Of a stretch of 64,000 bases of DNA, positions 7,802-16,169 are shown piece by piece. The notes under the pieces were generated by a model that saw only the letters and a program-made list of their open reading frames with translations, was not told the DNA's origin and did no database searches. Within the stretch, counting starts at the first letter, position 1, and every line of letters begins with the position of its first letter. Source of the stretch: DASXUL01 sp036504855 (GTDB lineage Bacteria; Armatimonadota; DTGP01; JAKQQT01). A program made the position numbers and the translations under genes. The stretch lies in NCBI GenBank assembly GCA_036504855.1, contig DASXUL010000126.1, positions 3,441 to 67,440 of the forward strand, given 5' to 3'.

Positions 7802-9221
7802 TCTCCGGTTGCGCCGGTACGTGACGGCGCTCCGCAACGAGAAGCCGGATTGCGTTCCGATCCGGCCGTTTGTGGCCGAGTTCACCGCGAAATACGCCGG
7901 CTATTCGTGCCAGGAGGTGACGCACGACTACGTCAAGGCGTTCAACGCCGCGGTGAAGTGCGCCACGGATTTCGACTGGGACGCCGTCGTTCCGAACATG
8001 GTTTACGTGTGGACCGGCCTCACCGAGGCGCTGGGCCTCCGCTATTACGGCGTTCCCGGCATTGAAGTGCCGCCGGAACACGGGTTCAACTACCTCGAGC
8101 CATCCGAGGACGACGCCTTCATGAAGGCGGATGAGTACGACGCGCTCATCGACGACCCGACTGCGTTTCTCTACAATACCTGGCTCCCGCGCGTGTCGAA
8201 GGACGTGACGCGGCCCGGCGAGCCATCCACCTACCGCAGCCACCTGGCCCTCGTGAAGGGCGGAATGGCCATGCTGGCCTATTTCAGCGCGTTTGGGCCG
8301 CAGGCGGCGCGGCTGCGGGAGGAGGCGGGCGCCGTTTCGGCCATCTCCGGCATTTTCAAGGCGCCGTTCGATATCATGGCGGACAAGTTGCGCGGGTATA
8401 TCGGCCTCACGATGGACATGCAGACGCAGCCGGACAAAGTACTGGCCGCGTGCGAGGCTCTGATGCCGCATCTCTGCCATGTAGGTCTCACGACCGCGGA
8501 CCCCAATCGCCTGGTCCCCATCGCTTTCTGGATGCATCGCGGCTGCGTACCGTTCGTCAATCCCCGTCAGTTCGCTTCGCACAACTGGCCCACGCTGAAG
8601 CCCATCATTGAGGAATTCTGGAAGCACGGCCATCAGACGCTGTTCTACGGTGAGGGCAAGTGGGCCGCGCACTTCGACGCGTTCCGCGAGTTGCCGGATC
8701 GCAGCATCGTGTTCCACTGCGACAAGGACGACGTTTTCGAGGCCCACGCGCGCCTGCATGACAAGTTCGCCCTCAGCGGCGGCGTGCCGAACACGCTGCT
8801 GAGCTTCGGGGCCCCGGAAGAGGTGCGCCAGTTCTGCCGCCGCGTGTTGGAGACCGTGGCTCAGGACGGCGGATACATCATGGATGCCGGCGCAATCATG
8901 CAGAACGACACCAGCGTGGAGAACCTGATCGAGCTGACGAGGGCCACTCGCGAATACGGAGGCCACCCGGATGTTGATCCGAACGCAATGACGGCGGTTC
9001 CCCCGGCGGACGTGCCGCGGTCCCGGGCGGATCGAGCCATCCTCGCGGGCATCCCCGATCGCGCGGACGCCAGCGCGGCGCCCGGGCAGTGTATCGCCTG
9101 GGAGGAGCGGGCCGCCGAGATGCCGGTGATCCGCGGCGACGTGGACATCCTGCGCGACGTCTGGCGCGATGTGGACGCGCTCGGCAGCGCGTTCATCTGG
9201 CAACTGCTATTGAGCTTCTAG
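7776..9221 (+). CDS. Uroporphyrinogen decarboxylase (URO-D) family protein, methyltransferase-like
   Basis: A 481-residue URO-D superfamily TIM-barrel protein, clearly longer than haem-pathway HemE (about 350) and lacking the HemE RQAGRY-type substrate motif. It is closer to the corrinoid/methyl-transfer branch (MtaA/CmuA-like and uncharacterised URO-D proteins). The segment RSIVFHCDKDDVFEAHARL aligns with the H-x-C zinc-ligand region of that branch. GGVPNTLLSFGAPEEVRQFC and GGYIMDAGAIMQNDTSVEN are late barrel motifs. A strong GGAGG at 7764-7768 supports the ATG at 7776, inside the end of the HExxH gene. The role is likely methyl transfer or demethylation with an unknown substrate; no corrinoid protein gene is adjacent. 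Confidence 0.8.
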   Translation: MESREQTYDLRLRRYVTALRNEKPDCVPIRPFVAEFTAKYAGYSCQEVTHDYVKAFNAAVKCATDFDWDAVVPNMVYVWTGLTEALGLRYYGVPGIEVPPEHGFNYLEPSEDDAFMKADEYDALIDDPTAFLYNTWLPRVSKDVTRPGEPSTYRSHLALVKGGMAMLAYFSAFGPQAARLREEAGAVSAISGIFKAPFDIMADKLRGYIGLTMDMQTQPDKVLAACEALMPHLCHVGLTTADPNRLVPIAFWMHRGCVPFVNPRQFASHNWPTLKPIIEEFWKHGHQTLFYGEGKWAAHFDAFRELPDRSIVFHCDKDDVFEAHARLHDKFALSGGVPNTLLSFGAPEEVRQFCRRVLETVAQDGGYIMDAGAIMQNDTSVENLIELTRATREYGGHPDVDPNAMTAVPPADVPRSRADRAILAGIPDRADASAAPGQCIAWEERAAEMPVIRGDVDILRDVWRDVDALGSAFIWQLLLSF

Positions 9222-9306
9222 CGCGCGAGCGGGCCGGAAAACGTGACCAAATTTGCAGATTTCGTGGTGAAGGTTTCCGTGAGTGGAATGCTCTGACATG
9301 GCAGGG

Positions 9307-9359
9307 TAAAATGATCCGTGTGGTATGACAACGAGTGAGTGGCCACAAGCCACAGGAGG
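9307..9359 (+). promoter_or_regulatory. Leader of STN/FG protein 1: -10 box, hairpin and ribosome site
   Basis: A TAAAAT at 9307-9312 is a probable -10. GTGGC (9339-9343) and GCCAC (9349-9353) form a 5-bp stem with a 5-nt loop directly followed by GGAGG (9355-9359), 7 bp before the ATG. The same hairpin-plus-ribosome-site block precedes the paralogous gene at 53234, with changes confined to the loop and one junction base. Confidence 0.55.
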
Positions 9360-9366
9360 ACATTCG

Positions 9367-10125
9367 ATGAAAAAGACCATTCTCAACGCCAGCTTGATCT
9401 TGGCGGGATTGGCCGCTCTCAGCAACATCGGCGTGTACGCGCAGGAGACAACTCCCTCGCCCGCGCCGCCCACCACAACCGCCGCCCCGAAGGCGAAGAC
9501 CATAAGTCTGGACTTCAAGGATATGCCAATCCGTGAAGCCGTACAGGCTCTCTTCTCGGGCACCGGCCTGAACTACGCCGTCACCCCGGAGGCCGCCCAG
9601 GCCGCCCCAACGGTGACCCTCAACTTGCAGGACGTGTCTTTCGACGCGGCCCTGAACATCCTCACAAAGACCGCCGGCCTGCGCTACCGCAAGGACCGCG
9701 ATACCGGCGTCTACATGATTGAGGCGAAGACGGTGGACACGGGCGTGACGCCGGTCGGCGGAACGACCGCGCCGGATACGTCCGCCCCAGCGCCCGATGT
9801 TACCCCGGTGCTGCAGATCGAGAAGATCCCGTTGAACTACGCGGATACCATCGATATCTACGGCACCCTCTATGGCCAGGGCAGCAACCGCGCCGCAAAT
9901 AGCATGAACGGCGGCAGCGGCGGCTTCGGCAGCAGCAGCGGCGGCTTCGGCAGCAGCGGCGGCGGCTTCGGCAACAGCAGCTTCGGCGGCGGCTTCGGCA
10001 GCAGCGGCAGCAGCTTCGGCAGCAGCGGCAGCAGCTTCGGCAATAGCAGCTTCGGCGGCGGCGGCGGCTTCGGCAACAGCAGCTTCGGAGGCGGCGGCGG
10101 CGGTTTCGGCGGCTTCGGCCGCTGA
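9367..10125 (+). CDS. Free-standing STN (secretin N-domain) protein with Gly/Ser/Phe-repeat tail
   Basis: A 252-residue exported protein. A signal peptide (MKKTILNASLILAGLAALSNIGVYAQ) is followed by a Pro/Thr linker. Next comes one STN-type domain (about 42-125): SLDFKDMPIREAVQAL, TVTLNLQDVSFDAAL, then DTGVYMIEAK. The C-terminal 70 residues are repeats of GGFG, SSFG and GNSSFG. The STN fold is the short periplasmic N-terminal domain of secretins and TonB receptors; here it stands without a barrel. A near-identical STN domain occurs in the protein at 53234, beside pilQ. I infer a periplasmic partner of the pilus secretin or of peptidoglycan. The start is fixed by GGAGG at 9355-9359. It is monocistronic, with its own terminator. 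Confidence 0.85.
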   Translation: MKKTILNASLILAGLAALSNIGVYAQETTPSPAPPTTTAAPKAKTISLDFKDMPIREAVQALFSGTGLNYAVTPEAAQAAPTVTLNLQDVSFDAALNILTKTAGLRYRKDRDTGVYMIEAKTVDTGVTPVGGTTAPDTSAPAPDVTPVLQIEKIPLNYADTIDIYGTLYGQGSNRAANSMNGGSGGFGSSSGGFGSSGGGFGNSSFGGGFGSSGSSFGSSGSSFGNSSFGGGGGFGNSSFGGGGGGFGGFGR

Positions 10126-10155
10126 TCTTGCTTCGACCAACGTGTACAGCAGATT

Positions 10156-10191
10156 GAGGCATGGAGCCAACGCTCCGTGCCTCTTTTCTTT
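10156..10191 (+). terminator. Rho-independent terminator after STN/FG protein 1
   Basis: A 12-bp stem (10156-10167 with 10172-10183, one G-T pair, loop CAAC) is followed at once by TTTTCTTT. This is one of the few hairpins in the window with a proper T tract. Confidence 0.9.
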
Positions 10192-10263
10192 GGTGGGGCC
10201 TCTCCTCGCCGGGGCCTGCCGTTCCTCGGCGCCGCGATCAAACCGGGAGACGCGCGTGGCGAA

Positions 10264-10926
10264 TCATCGCCACCAAGGGCCGATGACGGCTCCGCCGCCG
10301 CCCGGGACGGCGCGCTGCCAAACAGCATGGCCGTCACACACTCCCAGATTCACGCCGCCCCAGTGAGAGCCCGCGCCCTGGTTCCACCAATCCTGCATGA
10401 GTTTCACCCCGGCGGGATTGCGAACCTCCGCTTCCCGAACCAGGCCGGCGTGCGGACGGCCGGGTTCGCCCTTCGCGGCGTTCGGCGCCACCGGAACCGA
10501 GTTGCAGAACAGGTAAGCGTTCGCCTGGTAGTTCGTACCGGCGCCGTCCTCTGGCGTGATTTTCACCGCCGGGCACAGCCACACTCCGCCCGAGCGCAGA
10601 TAGGGTTGGAGGAGCGGAATCAGTGGAGCGCCGTCCCAGCGGTTTGATGCATCCGATGGGTCGTCACGCATCAAGGTGTCGGCGATCACGGAAGGCGAGG
10701 TCCCCTTGCCCTGGAGATTCGGGTAAACGCCGTCACTGTCATCCAGGTAGAGGCGCACAGCCGTCGCCAGCTGCCTCAAGTTCGCGAGGCAGCTGGTTGC
10801 CGCCGCCCGTTCACGGGCGCGCGCGAAAACCGGGAAAAGGATCGCCGCCAGGATTGCCATGATGGCGATCACAACCAGCAGCTCGATGAGCGTGAACCCG
10901 GTCCCGGCCGTCCTCTGGCTCCGCAT
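10264..10926 (-). CDS. H-X9-DG type prepilin (DUF1559-like)
   Basis: A 220-residue type IV prepilin-like protein. The leader peptide ends in G before FTLIELLVVIAIMAILAAIL, with Glu at +5. This is a standard substrate for the prepilin peptidase encoded at 25.7 kb. The mature part has the conserved CLANLRQLATAVRLYLDDSDGVYP block. The C terminus has H-W-G-G-V-N-L-G-V-C-DGH, the H-X9-DG style signature of the many prepilins found in Planctomycetes, Verrucomicrobia and Armatimonadota. It may be a pilin or pseudopilin; the exact fibre is unknown. It is a single gene convergent with STN protein 1. Confidence 0.88.
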   Translation of the reverse strand: MRSQRTAGTGFTLIELLVVIAIMAILAAILFPVFARARERAAATSCLANLRQLATAVRLYLDDSDGVYPNLQGKGTSPSVIADTLMRDDPSDASNRWDGAPLIPLLQPYLRSGGVWLCPAVKITPEDGAGTNYQANAYLFCNSVPVAPNAAKGEPGRPHAGLVREAEVRNPAGVKLMQDWWNQGAGSHWGGVNLGVCDGHAVWQRAVPGGGGAVIGPWWR

Positions 10927-11015
10927 GGCCTGCCCTCCATCGACGTAACCCCGGCGCGGGCGGGGGGTTCACGCGAGACGCGGATGGAGCGGCGTTGCCT
11001 CTCTCTGTAAGGGCA

Positions 11016-12434
11016 TCACGGCGCGGGCAGCGGGGCTCCGGTGGCATGGGCCAGAGCTGCGCGGGCCGTGTCCACGGCGGCGGAAGCGTTGACGCGGTTG
11101 GTCTGCGCTGTTAGGAGCGCGGATTGGGCGTCAGTGACGTCGAGGAAGGTTCCGAGGCCGGAACGGTAGCGCCCCTCGGCGAGCCGGACCCCCTCCTGCG
11201 CGTTGGCCACCTCAGCGTCGGCCGTTGTTACTCGCTGTTCGGAGCTGCGGAGGTTGAGGTAGGCCTGCGCCACGTCTGCTATCGCGGATTGCCGGGCCAG
11301 CGTCAGGTTGGCGGCGGCGGTCTGCAGGAGCCCGCGCGCTTCCCGGGTGCGGCCGGCCGTGGCGCCGGCGTCCAGTATGCTCCACTGCACGGTTGCGCCT
11401 ACCGTGAGCGACTGGTTGCCCGGGAAGAAGCCTGGGCCGCGCGCGGACGTTCCCAGGGTGGCCGATACGGCCGGCGCGCCGGATGTGCGGGCCGCGCCGA
11501 CGCCCGCCGTTGCGGCATCCACGTTGGCCTGCGCCTGGATCACCTCCGGCCGCGAGCGGAGGGCCAGGTTCACCAGTGCGTTCACGTCGTTTGTTTCCAC
11601 CGGCGGCTCATCGGAATCGGCGGCGGTCAGCGGAGTGCGCGGATCCACACCCATCACCCCGGCCAACGCCACGCCGGCCAATGAGGCGCTGTTCTGGGCG
11701 AGGTTCAGGTTGAGGATGGCCTCGGAGACGGCGGTCTCCGCGCGGACAACATCGGAAGGGAGTCCGAGGCCGGTCTTCAGACGGGCTTGCGCCAGCGCCA
11801 GGTGAGCCTGCGCGTTCCGCACGTTGGTCTCATTCACCCCCACGGTCCGGAACGCCTGGGCGAATGAATAGAATGCTTGTTTGGCCTGGAACACCGTGTC
11901 CGATTGCGCGCGGGTGAGTCCGCTGGCGGCGGCGCGTTGCTGCGCATTCGCCTGCCGCACCGTGTCGCGGGTATGCTGGAAATCCCACAGCAGTTGGCGC
12001 GCCGTGGCGCTTGCCTGGAAGCCCGGCGCGTTTGAGGCGGATGTTGAGGTGGTCGTCCCGGAGGAGCCGCTGGTAGACCCCGAGCCGGCCAGCGTGTCCG
12101 CGTGGGTGTACCCCGAGGAGAGCGTGAGGCTGGGGAGAAGGCCGGCGCGCGCCTGCTGGGACCGTCCTTGCGCCGCTTCGAGTCCGCCGCGGGCCGCCTC
12201 GATATTCGCCTGATAGCGGAGAGCGATGCGCGCCGCTTCGTCCGCTGTTAGGGCGCGCGCGGACACGTCCGCCGGGCTTGTGGCCGGCGGCGGCAGCGTA
12301 ACGGCGGGAGGCAGCGGCGTCTCCTGCACGTTTGGCGCCACCGGCGGCGTGCGCTCATCTTGCGCGAAGGCGGCGCCCGGCAACATGGCCATGGCCAGCA
12401 AAGGAGTTATCAGTGTTCTGTTTGTCCGAGTCAT
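11016..12434 (-). CDS. TolC-family outer-membrane efflux protein
   Basis: A 472-residue protein with signal peptide MTRTNRTLITPLLAMAMLPGAAFAQ and two repeats of the long-helix outer-membrane efflux (OEP) domain. It is rich in Ala/Gln heptads (e.g. AARGGLEAAQGRSQQARAGLLPSL, EARGLLQTAAANLTLARQSAI) and ends with GRYRSGLGTFLDVTDAQSALL, a TolC hallmark. It forms the trimeric exit duct of the tripartite pump. The ATG at 12434 overlaps the marR stop by 4 bp (ATGA), so it is the last gene of the efflux operon. Confidence 0.92.
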   Translation of the reverse strand: MTRTNRTLITPLLAMAMLPGAAFAQDERTPPVAPNVQETPLPPAVTLPPPATSPADVSARALTADEAARIALRYQANIEAARGGLEAAQGRSQQARAGLLPSLTLSSGYTHADTLAGSGSTSGSSGTTTSTSASNAPGFQASATARQLLWDFQHTRDTVRQANAQQRAAASGLTRAQSDTVFQAKQAFYSFAQAFRTVGVNETNVRNAQAHLALAQARLKTGLGLPSDVVRAETAVSEAILNLNLAQNSASLAGVALAGVMGVDPRTPLTAADSDEPPVETNDVNALVNLALRSRPEVIQAQANVDAATAGVGAARTSGAPAVSATLGTSARGPGFFPGNQSLTVGATVQWSILDAGATAGRTREARGLLQTAAANLTLARQSAIADVAQAYLNLRSSEQRVTTADAEVANAQEGVRLAEGRYRSGLGTFLDVTDAQSALLTAQTNRVNASAAVDTARAALAHATGAPLPAP

Positions 12435-12931
12435 ATCTGTTTGGGCCGCGGGGCATCCGCGGCGGGAACGGCCTCCAGGGAGGCGGCGGCTAGGCCGTCC
12501 AGTGAGCACAGCAGGGTTTCACGCGCCTTTGGGTCGATGCCGCACAGGGCGGCCTGGGCGCGCGCCACGCGGGCGCGACGTCGCGCCTCCATCGCGGCGC
12601 GCCCATGCGCGCTGAGTTGCAGCAGGCGCACGCGACGATCGTCGGCCTCGAAGACGCGCTCAACAAGGCCCGCCCGCTCGAGGCGGTCGGCAATCTGGGT
12701 CATGGCGCTGGACGAGATGCCCAACTCCTCGCTGATGATGGACAGGCTCAGTGGCCCGGTCAGTAGAATCGCGCAGACGCGGAGCTGGCCAATAGGCATA
12801 TCCGCGATGGCGTGTTCCATGGCCAGCGGGAACAGCCGCCGCATGATCTCCGGAAGCACGGCCTCCAGATGTCCCGCCTGCTCCTTCACGCACGGATCGC
12901 CACAGGGATTCGGGCATTTGCTAGAGGGCAT
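12431..12931 (-). CDS. MarR-family transcriptional regulator with N-terminal Cys motif
   Basis: A 166-residue winged-helix regulator. The recognition region GPLSLSIISEELGISSSAMTQIADRLERAGLVER followed by DDRRVRLLQLSAHG (wing) is typical MarR. It probably represses the efflux operon in which it sits and is released by a small ligand. Before the fold is a cysteine cluster, KCPNPCGDPCVKEQ (Cys 6, 10, 14), not usual for MarR and possibly metal- or redox-sensing. The start at 12931 has a GGAG upstream and overlaps the RND gene end by 11 bp; its own stop overlaps the tolC-like start by 4 bp. The middle position in the operon is unusual, since such regulators commonly come first. Confidence 0.9.
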   Translation of the reverse strand: MPSSKCPNPCGDPCVKEQAGHLEAVLPEIMRRLFPLAMEHAIADMPIGQLRVCAILLTGPLSLSIISEELGISSSAMTQIADRLERAGLVERVFEADDRRVRLLQLSAHGRAAMEARRRARVARAQAALCGIDPKARETLLCSLDGLAAASLEAVPAADAPRPKQI

Positions 12932-15900
12932 GGCTGCTCCGATCGTCGTGACCGGCCTCCACCGCGACCAGCGTCGGCTCCACCAGGCTGGGGGCGGCCA
13001 GGTCGAGCTCGTCACCCCGGAAGAAGCGAGCGGCATCGTCGAACAGCGTGTAGACGGATGGCACGATAAAGAGGGTCAGAATCGTGGATGTCAGAAGGCC
13101 GCCGCAAACGGCCGTGGCCATTGGGGCCTGGGTTTCGGAACCCTCGCCGAGCCCGAGGGCGAGCGGCAGCATCCCGAGGATGGCCGCGCACGCCGTCATC
13201 AGGATCGGCCGAAGGCGGGTTGGGCCCGCCGCAAGAACGGCCTCGTCACGCGACATCCCGCGCCCTCGGAGCACGTTCGTGTAGTCCACGAGAAGGATAC
13301 CGTTCTTCACCACGATGCCGACGAGCATCAGCAGGCCGATGAACGCGGTGAGGCCGAAGGCCCTTCCGGAGAGGAAGAGCGCCAGGATCACGCCGACCGC
13401 GCACAGCGGAACGCTGAGAAGCACCGTCAGCGGGTGAACGAATGACTCGAACTGGCTGGCCAGCAGCATGTAGATAAGTCCGACGGCGAGCAGGATGGCC
13501 AGCCACAGCCCTGAGAATTCCTCCTGCTGGCGCTTCTGGTTGGTGCCCCAATCCCAGAAGTAGCCATCCGGCATCTTGAGGCCGACCAACGCGGTCTTGA
13601 TGTCGTTCTGGATGTCGCCCGCGGAGCGTCCCTGCGGCTGTCCCGTGACGGCGATGTAGCGCTGTCGGTCCTGACGGGTGATCTGGCTGGGCCCGATATT
13701 GTACGAAGGCGTTGCCACCTGGCGGAGCATCACGTCGTGGTTAGGGCCGGAGGAGGGCGTTGAAGGGCTGATCACCAGATTCTCAAGGTCCGCCACGGTT
13801 TGGCGCGTGTTCTCCGGGGCCTGCACCTGAATGGGGTACTGGAATCCGTTCTCGTGATAGTAGCTGGCGATCGTGCCGTTGGTGGCGGTGTTGATGGTGT
13901 TCGCCACATCGGAGAAGGAGACGCCTAGCTGCAGCGCTTTCTGGCGGTCGACCTTCCACTGCACTTCCGGCGTAGCCTCCTGCCAGTTCACGTCCACGTT
14001 CTCGTAGCCGGGCACGTTGCGCACGCGGGAGATGACCTGGCGCGAGAGAGCCGAGAGCGTGGCCAGGTTCTCGCCGAAGATATTGACGTCCACCGTCTGG
14101 TTCCCGCCGGTCATGATCTGCGACACCACGTCGTACTGGTTCACGCGAGGGCGCGCGCCGGGCATGCGGTTCAGCGCCTTTCGGATGTCTCCCATCACAA
14201 CCAGAGTGGACTGGCGGCGATCGTGTTTCAGTTTGACGGTCACCGAGCCCTGGTTCGGGTTCAGGGCGGTGGTGTTTCCCCGGTTGCTCAGCGTGGTGCC
14301 GGCGGCGGAAAAGGCGGTTTCCACATTGGGGTTGGACAACACAATCCGCTCTACCTGGCGCATGAGGGCGTCGGTGGTCGACAGCGCCGTGCCGATGGGC
14401 AGCTTAACGATGACCTGGAAGTCGCCGCTATCGGTTTGCGGCATGAGCTCGCTTCCCACCAGGGGAACCAAAGAGAAGCTGGCGGCGGAGACGGCTATCG
14501 CGCCGCCGATGACGCCCCAACGATGCCGCAATGTCCACCGAAGCGCGTTGCGGTACCAGGCATCCAGCGCTTCCAGCCACTGTCCGAACTTCTGGAACCG
14601 GCGTTCCAGCCAGTTGCGGCGGCCCGTTCCCTCCATGCTCTCACGATGCGCATCGCCGCTGATGAGGCGGCTTGCCAGCATCGGCACAACGGTCATGGCG
14701 TCGAGCCAGGAAACCGCCATGGAGAAGACCACCACGAGCGCGAACTGAGTGAACATCTGGCCGGCCTGCCCCTTGATAAGGAACAGCGGCAGAAAGACGA
14801 CCATGATCGTGAGGGTTGATGAGAGCACAGCGGTGGCGATCTCATTGGTTCCGGACACGGCCGCTTCCGGGGCGTGTTTCTTGTCGCGCTCAATATGGCG
14901 GAAGATGTTCTCCAGCACCACCACGGCGTCATCCACGATGAGGCCGGTAGCCAGCGCCAGTCCGCCCAGCGACATGGTGTTCAGCGTGAACCCGCACATA
15001 TAGAGGATGGCGAAGGTGGAGATGATGGAGATCGGGATGGACAGGGCCACCACCAGCGTGCTGCGGACGTTGCGCAGGAAGAAGAGCAACACGATTACGG
15101 CCAGCACGCCGCCGAGCAGCGCGTTGTTGCGCACGTCGTTCACGGAGTTGGCGATGAAACGGCTCTGGTCGTAGGCGAGGCTGAACTTGAGGTTGGGATA
15201 GAGCTTCTGGACCCTGTCCAGTTTCTCGAAAACGGACTGCGCCGTACCCACCGTGTTGCCGCCGCTTTGTTTGCTGATGACGATGCCGGCGGCCGGCTGA
15301 CCGTTCAGGCGGGTAAAGAGCCGCGTGTCGGTGTGAGAGTCCCGGACATCCGCCACCTCGCCCAGGGCCACGAGTTGGCCGTTGAAGGAGCCAACCGGCG
15401 TCTTGGCGATGTCCGCGGGGCTGCTGTACCAGCCCAGCGTGCGGATGGTGTACTCCGTGTTGCTCTGCTTGGCGATGCCAGCGGGGAGGTTCAGGTTCTC
15501 CTGCGCGATGCGTTTCACCACATCGTTCAACGAGAGGTGTACGGAGCGCAGTCGGACGGGATCGACATCCACGATGATCGCGCGCTCCTGACCGCCGGTG
15601 ACGACTGCCGAGGCGACGCCATCGGCGCTCTCCAGCATCGGCGTTACCTGGTTGTCGAGCAAGGTGCGCAGTTTCACGGGGTCCTGGATGCCGGACACCC
15701 CGTAGATCAGGATGGGGAGCTGAGAGGGGTCGAACTTGAACACCAGCGGAGTCTGGAGGGTTGGGTCGTCCGGGAAACGGCCCTGCGCGCGCTCCACAAG
15801 CTGCATCACGTCCACGGCCGCCTGGCCAACGTCGGTGCCCCACCGGAACTGGACCCGTACGGAGGATGACCCCTCGGATGTGGTGGAGGTGACCTGCTGC

Positions 15901-16130
15901 ATATTCGGGGTGGCGGAGAGCGCCTCCTCGATGGGCCGCGTGACCTGGGCCTCGATCTCCTCCGGCGCCACGTTTGGCCAGTTGGTGACCACCACCACGG
16001 TGGGGATGGAGACTTGCGGCAGCAAGTCGACCGGCAGCCGCGTGACGCAGATCGCCCCGAAGAGCACCAACGACGCTATGCGCATGGTGACGGCCACCGG
16101 CCGGGTCACCGAGAATCGTGCGATATCCAT
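12921..16130 (-). CDS. RND multidrug efflux pump, AcrB/HAE1 type
   Basis: A 1069-residue inner-membrane proton-driven exporter with the expected 12-TM, two-large-loop architecture. The start MDIARFSVTRPVAVTM is typical. Proton-relay residues are in LATGLIVDDAVVVLENIFRHIE (two Asp of TM4). GIVVKNGILLVDYTNVLR and GPTRLRPILMTACAAILGMLPLALG mark the second half. Length is close to AcrB. It lies 40 bp downstream of the adaptor gene and upstream of marR and tolC, so all parts of a tripartite pump are in one operon. Substrates cannot be deduced. Confidence 0.95.
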   Translation of the reverse strand: MDIARFSVTRPVAVTMRIASLVLFGAICVTRLPVDLLPQVSIPTVVVVTNWPNVAPEEIEAQVTRPIEEALSATPNMQQVTSTTSEGSSSVRVQFRWGTDVGQAAVDVMQLVERAQGRFPDDPTLQTPLVFKFDPSQLPILIYGVSGIQDPVKLRTLLDNQVTPMLESADGVASAVVTGGQERAIIVDVDPVRLRSVHLSLNDVVKRIAQENLNLPAGIAKQSNTEYTIRTLGWYSSPADIAKTPVGSFNGQLVALGEVADVRDSHTDTRLFTRLNGQPAAGIVISKQSGGNTVGTAQSVFEKLDRVQKLYPNLKFSLAYDQSRFIANSVNDVRNNALLGGVLAVIVLLFFLRNVRSTLVVALSIPISIISTFAILYMCGFTLNTMSLGGLALATGLIVDDAVVVLENIFRHIERDKKHAPEAAVSGTNEIATAVLSSTLTIMVVFLPLFLIKGQAGQMFTQFALVVVFSMAVSWLDAMTVVPMLASRLISGDAHRESMEGTGRRNWLERRFQKFGQWLEALDAWYRNALRWTLRHRWGVIGGAIAVSAASFSLVPLVGSELMPQTDSGDFQVIVKLPIGTALSTTDALMRQVERIVLSNPNVETAFSAAGTTLSNRGNTTALNPNQGSVTVKLKHDRRQSTLVVMGDIRKALNRMPGARPRVNQYDVVSQIMTGGNQTVDVNIFGENLATLSALSRQVISRVRNVPGYENVDVNWQEATPEVQWKVDRQKALQLGVSFSDVANTINTATNGTIASYYHENGFQYPIQVQAPENTRQTVADLENLVISPSTPSSGPNHDVMLRQVATPSYNIGPSQITRQDRQRYIAVTGQPQGRSAGDIQNDIKTALVGLKMPDGYFWDWGTNQKRQQEEFSGLWLAILLAVGLIYMLLASQFESFVHPLTVLLSVPLCAVGVILALFLSGRAFGLTAFIGLLMLVGIVVKNGILLVDYTNVLRGRGMSRDEAVLAAGPTRLRPILMTACAAILGMLPLALGLGEGSETQAPMATAVCGGLLTSTILTLFIVPSVYTLFDDAARFFRGDELDLAAPSLVEPTLVAVEAGHDDRSSHAL

Positions 16131-16169
16131 GGAAATCCCTTCCCTCCAAGCAGGGACGGCTGGCCCAGG

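Noticed and set aside
7776..9221. Annotation as haem-pathway HemE
   Set aside because: It is about 130 residues too long and lacks the HemE substrate-binding signature, fitting the methyltransferase-like URO-D branch instead.
9889..10122. The repetitive GGC/AGC-rich DNA as a possible satellite or CRISPR-like repeat
   Set aside because: The units are in frame, encode the GGFG/SSFG tail and have no unique spacers, so they are coding repeats.
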